Source: Deltaproteobacteria bacterium tcs-42
GTDB taxonomy: Bacteria > Desulfobacterota > Desulfuromonadia > Desulfuromonadales > Geopsychrobacteraceae
Length of the DNA stretch: 64,000 nt
Direction of reading: 5' to 3'
Assembly (NCBI GenBank): GCA_002049545.1
Contig: LLYT01000003.1
Span: 1 to 64,000 of the forward strand
Under the pieces are notes generated by a model. It searched no databases. It worked only from the letters and a program-made list of their open reading frames with translations, and was not told where the DNA came from. This document shows positions 58,753 to 64,000 of the stretch, piece after piece. Within the stretch, counting starts at the first letter, position 1. Each line of letters starts with the position of its first letter. A program made the translations under genes and the position numbers.

Positions 58753-61434
58753 ATGTCGCAAAAAAATGAACGGGTCTATCTGATTGATGGCTCTTCTTAT
58801 ATCTATCGGGCTTATTATGCTATTCGCCACCTTTCTAACTCCAAGGGGGAAGCGACCAACGCGGTTTATGGTTTTACCAATATGCTTCTCACTTTGTTGC
58901 GTGAAGAATACCCCGATCGGATTGCGGTGATTTTTGACGCTCAAGGGCCGACATTCCGCAAGGAACTCTATCCAGAATATAAGGCCAATCGATCTGCCAT
59001 GCCTGAGGATCTGGTGCCGCAGGTTCCAGTGATTAAAGAGATCGTGCGTGCTTTTAAGATCCCGGCACTTGAGCAGCCGGGCTATGAAGCAGATGATATT
59101 ATTGCAACCCTGGCAAAACGTTATGCTGGCCAGGGGTTGGATGTCACTGTGGTGACCGGTGATAAAGATTTGATGCAGATTGTTGATGAGCGGATCCGCT
59201 TGCTCGATACAATGAAGGGGAAAGTTTCGGGGCGTGACGAAGTGATTGAACGCTTTGGAGTTCCGCCGGAACAGGTATTGGAAATACTCGGTTTGGCGGG
59301 GGATAGTTCGGACAATATCCCCGGAGTGCCGGGGATTGGTGAGAAAACGGCCAGCAGTCTGATTCAGGAGTTTGGCTCAATTGAGCAACTTCTGGCCAAT
59401 ATCGATCAGGTCAAGGGGAAAAAACGGCAGGAGAAATTAGGTGAATTTGCTGATCAGGCCAGATTGTCCCGGAGGTTGGCCGATTTAGTTTATGATCTTG
59501 AAATCGATATCACTCTGGATGATTTGTCTTTGCTTGACCCCGACCGGGAGGCCCTGGAGACTTTATTCAAACAGCTTGAATTTTCCAAATTATTACAAAA
59601 ATTTACAGCTCAACCGCTGCAGAATTCTAAAGCGGGAGACTATCTGGTTGTTTTGACCGAAGCTGAGTTGGACAGTATGGTTGCGCAACTTGAGGCTGCT
59701 GGACGTTTTGCTATTGATACCGAAACAACCAGTCTGGTTGCGGTGCAGGCCGAACTGGTTGGCCTCTCTTTTGCGGTTAAGCCGGATCATGGCTGGTATT
59801 TACCGATTGGTCATAGCTATTCGGGGGTGCCACAGCAATTGGCACGAACCCTGGTGTTGGAAAAATTGCGCCCCATGCTGGAGGATCCGCTCTACCGCAA
59901 GATCGGTCAGAACATCAAGTATGATGCTCTGGTTCTGCGCAATGCAGGAATTGAGCTGGCTGGAATTGACATTGATACCATGGTGTTGTCCTACGTGACG
60001 CACCCGCAATCCAAATCCCATGGTCTCGATGCTCTGGCTGTTGAGCACTTGAATCACCAGATGATCCCCTACTCTGAAATGACCGGCAGGGGTAAAAAAC
60101 AGATCTGCTTCAGTGAAGTTGAGATTGAAAAAGCGCTTCACTATGCCGCCGAAGATGCCGATATCACATGGCAAATAGCTGATAAATTGCTCCCGCAACT
60201 GCCCAGCGGAGAGATGGAACAACTGTTTCGTCAGGTTGAAATGCCGCTGGTTGACGTGTTGACCCGGATGGAATGGCGGGGAATTCGAATCAACGCCGAT
60301 TTCCTCGGCGAACTGTCTGGGCAGTTGGGCAAAAAACTGGCCATTCTGGAAGGTGAAATTCATACTTTGGCGGGGGGGACATTTAATATCAATTCGCCCA
60401 AACAGCTTGGGGAAGTTTTATTTGACAAGCTTGGCCTGCCAAAGGGGAAGAAAACCAAAACCGGATGGTCGACCAACGTTGACGTCCTCAACAATTTAGC
60501 GGCTGAGCATAATGTCGTGGCTAAAATTCTCGATTACCGTTCTGTCAGTAAATTGAAAAGTACCTATACCGATGCGTTACCGAGATTGATTAATCCGGCG
60601 ACGGGACGGTTGCATACCTCTTTTAATCAGGCTGTGACAGCCACTGGACGGCTCTCATCCAGCGACCCGAACCTGCAGAATATCCCTGTCAGAACCGCTG
60701 AGGGACGCCGGATCCGCGAAGCTTTTATCCCGGAGGATGGTTGGATTTTGTTGTCGGCCGATTATTCTCAGGTCGAGTTAAGGGTGATGGCACAGCTGGC
60801 TGATGTCCCGGCTTTGAAGGAGAGTTTTGTTGCCGGAGAAGATATTCATAAACGGACCGCCAGTGAGATATTCAATGTTTTTCCCGAGATGGTGACCGAT
60901 GAAATGCGTCGTCAGGCAAAGACGATCAATTTTGGTATCCTTTATGGTATGGGGGCTTTCAGCCTGGCTAAGGATCTGGGAATCAGTCGCGCTGAAGCGC
61001 AGCAGTTTATCGACCATTATTTTGAGCGTTACCCGGCTATTCTAAAATACCTGGACGAAAAAAAAGTGGAAGCGCACGAAAATCAATATGTGACAACGCT
61101 TCTTGGCCGTCGATGTGCAATCCCCGAAATCACCAGCAAGAATGGTGCTGTCCGCAGTTACGCTGAGCGAAATGCGATTAATTACCCGATTCAGGGGAGC
61201 GCTGCTGATATTATCAAGATGGCGATGGTGAATATTGACCAACGCCTCTGTGCTGAACAGTTACAAACCCGAATGTTGTTGCAGGTTCATGATGAGCTGA
61301 TTTTTGAAGTTCCAGAAGTGGAGTTGGATCGGGTTCGTGAACTTATCCGTGTGGAGATGGAGACTGCTGTGGTTCTTGACCTCCCTTTACAGGTCGATAT
61401 TGGAACCGGGAAAAATTGGGCAGAGGCTCACTAA
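58753..61434 (+). CDS. polA: DNA polymerase I
   Basis: 5' nuclease YLIDGSSYIYRAYYA, 3'-5' exo AIDTETTSL, polymerase DYSQVELRVMA, RRQAKTINFGILYGMG, QVHDELIFEV. Confidence 0.97.
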   Translation: MSQKNERVYLIDGSSYIYRAYYAIRHLSNSKGEATNAVYGFTNMLLTLLREEYPDRIAVIFDAQGPTFRKELYPEYKANRSAMPEDLVPQVPVIKEIVRAFKIPALEQPGYEADDIIATLAKRYAGQGLDVTVVTGDKDLMQIVDERIRLLDTMKGKVSGRDEVIERFGVPPEQVLEILGLAGDSSDNIPGVPGIGEKTASSLIQEFGSIEQLLANIDQVKGKKRQEKLGEFADQARLSRRLADLVYDLEIDITLDDLSLLDPDREALETLFKQLEFSKLLQKFTAQPLQNSKAGDYLVVLTEAELDSMVAQLEAAGRFAIDTETTSLVAVQAELVGLSFAVKPDHGWYLPIGHSYSGVPQQLARTLVLEKLRPMLEDPLYRKIGQNIKYDALVLRNAGIELAGIDIDTMVLSYVTHPQSKSHGLDALAVEHLNHQMIPYSEMTGRGKKQICFSEVEIEKALHYAAEDADITWQIADKLLPQLPSGEMEQLFRQVEMPLVDVLTRMEWRGIRINADFLGELSGQLGKKLAILEGEIHTLAGGTFNINSPKQLGEVLFDKLGLPKGKKTKTGWSTNVDVLNNLAAEHNVVAKILDYRSVSKLKSTYTDALPRLINPATGRLHTSFNQAVTATGRLSSSDPNLQNIPVRTAEGRRIREAFIPEDGWILLSADYSQVELRVMAQLADVPALKESFVAGEDIHKRTASEIFNVFPEMVTDEMRRQAKTINFGILYGMGAFSLAKDLGISRAEAQQFIDHYFERYPAILKYLDEKKVEAHENQYVTTLLGRRCAIPEITSKNGAVRSYAERNAINYPIQGSAADIIKMAMVNIDQRLCAEQLQTRMLLQVHDELIFEVPEVELDRVRELIRVEMETAVVLDLPLQVDIGTGKNWAEAH

Positions 61435-61455
61435 TAAAAGAGAGAGTATTTAGCC

Positions 61456-63990
61456 ATGAATTATACACATTTCAGAAATGGTTCTTCTTGTCCGGACTTA
61501 ACAGAAATCCCCCCTTTGGGATTAGACGCTGCGGCGTTGGGACAGGATTTTCGCCATTATTATACGAACAATCTGGGGCGTGACAGGAACTGCCGTTTGT
61601 CCCACTATGCCTATGAGGCTCTGGCTTTGGTGATTCGCGATCGCTTGATGGAGCGCTGGACTCAGACTCGATATGCATATGATAACAGTGGTTGCAAACG
61701 AACCTATTATCTTTCCATGGAATTTCTGATGGGACGCGCCTTGGGAAATGCGGTGTTGAACCTTGGTATCGAAGATGAGCTCACCAAAACCTTATCGAAT
61801 ATTTGTCTGGAGATGGAAGAGCTGGCTGATATGGAACCGGATGCCGGTTTGGGTAATGGCGGTTTGGGGCGCCTTGCCGCTTGCTTTTTAGATAGTTGTG
61901 CAACCTTGCAATTGCCGGTACAGGGTTATGGGATCCGTTACGAATATGGAATGTTCCGGCAGCATATTGTCGATGGTTATCAGGTCGAGGAACCCGATCA
62001 CTGGCTGGGGGCCGAAAATTGTTGGGAGGTTAAGCGCCCTGAATATAGCCAACGAATAAAGTTTGGTGGCCATAGTGAATTTATTGCCGATGTTACGGGA
62101 AGGCGCCGGGTGCGTTGGGTCAATACCCGCGATGTTCTGGCGGTCCCCTATGATGTTCCAATCCCCGGTTATCGGAATGGGACAGTCAATACCCTGCGTT
62201 TGTGGAAAGCGGTGGCGACTGAAGAGTTTGACCTGGATGAGTTTAACTCCGGTGATTATACCGGGTCGGTGGCCGCCAAGAATGAAGCAGAACAAATTAC
62301 GATGGTTCTTTATCCCAATGATTCCAGCGAGAATGGCAAAGAGTTGCGTTTGCGGCAACAGTATTTTCTTGCCTCAGCCAGTCTGCAGGATGTCATGAAC
62401 CGCTGGCTTATTACCGAGCAGGCCGATTTGAGTCAATTTGCTGAAAAAAATTGTTTTCAACTCAATGACACTCACCCCAGTTGTGCGGTCGCGGAATTGA
62501 TGCGTCTGCTGATGGACGAACAGAGTTTAGGCTGGAATGAGGCTTGGGAGATAACTCGGTCAACGATGGCGTATACGAATCATACTCTTCTGCCGGAAGC
62601 ATTGGAACGGTGGCCGGTACGGATGTTTCAGCTGTTATTACCGCGGTTGCTGGAAATTATCTATGAAATCAATGCCCGGTTTTTAAAGCAGGTGGCAGAA
62701 AGGTGGCCAGGGGATATAGAGCGGCAGCGACGAATGTCGATAATTGAGGAAGGACCGGAGCCACAGGTGCGGATGGCTTATCTGGCCATTGTGGGGAGTT
62801 TTTCTGTCAACGGAGTTGCGGAGCTCCATTCTCAATTGTTGCAGGAAGGGCTGTTCCGAGATTTTTACGAGCTTTGGCCGGAAAAATTCAACAATAAAAC
62901 CAATGGAGTGACCCAGCGGCGATGGCTGGCCTATTCCAACCCGGAGTTGAGCCGTTTAATCAGTGAGAAAATCGGCCACGAGTGGGTCACAGATCTTGGG
63001 CAGCTGAGCCGCTTGAGATCATTGGCTGATGATCCGGAATTTCAGCATCGGTGGCAGCAGGTGAAAGAATATAACAAGCAACGTCTGGCCGAACTGGTCA
63101 GAGCCGATTGTGGTGTCGATTTCCATCCTCAAGCTTTATTTGACGTCCAAGTGAAACGTATTCACGAATATAAGCGGCAATTGCTGAATATTCTACACGT
63201 TATCCATCTGTATGATCGGATTAAACGGGGTGATAATGGGGCCTCGGTTCCACGTTGCGTGTTGTTTGGTGGCAAGGCCGCCCCTGGTTACGCCATGGCC
63301 AAGCTGATTATCAAGCTGATCAACAATGTTGCTACTTTGGTCAATAATGATCCGGCGATTGGAGATCAGCTCAAGGTGGCTTTTTTGCCAAACTTCAGAG
63401 TTTCAGCAATGGAAGTTATTTGTTCCGGTGCAGATTTGTCGGAACAGATCTCGACCGCCGGGAAGGAAGCATCGGGAACCGGTAATATGAAATTTATGCT
63501 CAATGGGGCATTAACGATCGGGACTCTGGATGGTGCAAACATTGAGATTCGTGAGGAGGTTGGTGAAGAGAACTTTTACCTCTTCGGATTAACGACAGAA
63601 GAGGCGGAAAAGCAACGTCAAAATTACGATCCACAGACGATTATTGCTGCAAATGACGATTTAATGCGGGTTATGCAACTATTACAAAGTGGTCACTTTA
63701 ATCAGTTTGAGGCCGGGATATTTGATCCAATTATTGAAGCAATCAGAAGCCCACATGATCCATGGCTGGTTGCTGCCGATTTTGCCAGCTATGTTGCCGT
63801 ACAAAAACAGGTAGCACAGGCCTACCAGGATCAGCGGCAATGGAATCGGATGAGTATTCTCAATACCGCCGCAGGGGGGAAGTTTTCTACTGATCGTACT
63901 ATGCACGATTACAATGAGCAGATTTGGCAGTTGCCCCAGGTCCCGGCCCTTACTGTCCCTCGGGATCTTTCAGATGGGGCTGCCGATTGA
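61456..63990 (+). CDS. glgP: glycogen/starch phosphorylase (GT35)
   Basis: YYLSMEFLMGRALGNA, NDTHPSCAVAELMRLL, EASGTGNMKFMLNGALTIGTLDGANIEI PLP region. Confidence 0.97.
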   Translation: MNYTHFRNGSSCPDLTEIPPLGLDAAALGQDFRHYYTNNLGRDRNCRLSHYAYEALALVIRDRLMERWTQTRYAYDNSGCKRTYYLSMEFLMGRALGNAVLNLGIEDELTKTLSNICLEMEELADMEPDAGLGNGGLGRLAACFLDSCATLQLPVQGYGIRYEYGMFRQHIVDGYQVEEPDHWLGAENCWEVKRPEYSQRIKFGGHSEFIADVTGRRRVRWVNTRDVLAVPYDVPIPGYRNGTVNTLRLWKAVATEEFDLDEFNSGDYTGSVAAKNEAEQITMVLYPNDSSENGKELRLRQQYFLASASLQDVMNRWLITEQADLSQFAEKNCFQLNDTHPSCAVAELMRLLMDEQSLGWNEAWEITRSTMAYTNHTLLPEALERWPVRMFQLLLPRLLEIIYEINARFLKQVAERWPGDIERQRRMSIIEEGPEPQVRMAYLAIVGSFSVNGVAELHSQLLQEGLFRDFYELWPEKFNNKTNGVTQRRWLAYSNPELSRLISEKIGHEWVTDLGQLSRLRSLADDPEFQHRWQQVKEYNKQRLAELVRADCGVDFHPQALFDVQVKRIHEYKRQLLNILHVIHLYDRIKRGDNGASVPRCVLFGGKAAPGYAMAKLIIKLINNVATLVNNDPAIGDQLKVAFLPNFRVSAMEVICSGADLSEQISTAGKEASGTGNMKFMLNGALTIGTLDGANIEIREEVGEENFYLFGLTTEEAEKQRQNYDPQTIIAANDDLMRVMQLLQSGHFNQFEAGIFDPIIEAIRSPHDPWLVAADFASYVAVQKQVAQAYQDQRQWNRMSILNTAAGGKFSTDRTMHDYNEQIWQLPQVPALTVPRDLSDGAAD

Positions 63991-64000
63991 AGCGGCAGGG

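Overview
This 64 kb window looks like a chromosomal core region of a Desulfuromonadales/Geobacter-like bacterium. The call rests on gene content: multiheme cytochromes, cimA, cdaA-cdaR-glmM and a dispersed trp cluster. Almost all of it is housekeeping: trpG-D-C-F-B-(DEAD-box helicase)-A, accD-folC-lptD-ftsB-argS-SPOR, two CAT-anticodon tRNAs, tilS-ftsH-folP-cdaA-cdaR-glmM-pdxJ-acpS-nnr-CBS-tsaE, a toxin-antitoxin patch, cimA, efp-epmA, gph, yggS, maf, trmFO, topA, smg, dprA, U32 and M48 peptidases, trpS, lon, polA and glgP. Observations I rate highest: (1) a heme-binding sensor kinase and sigma54 response regulator divergent from an NrfH-like plus octaheme HAO-like operon, whose intergenic region has a consensus -24/-12 promoter and two 16-bp dyads; (2) an AAA/DUF4143-type ATPase wedged between U32 and M48 peptidase genes, flanked by a 75-bp duplicated M48 gene start (all differences synonymous) and a degenerate U32 3' remnant, which suggests recombination between divergent alleles; (3) an ORF-less structured transcript candidate with a very strong terminator downstream of cimA, with three iterated CGTCA-N6-TGACG-type dyads; (4) a 154-bp 7-nt-phased repeat array that reverses orientation at a 15-bp dyad and runs from the end of trpB to the start codon of the helicase gene; (5) several palindromic intergenic (MITE/REP-like) elements. 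Everything was read by eye. No database searches or folding calculations were run.
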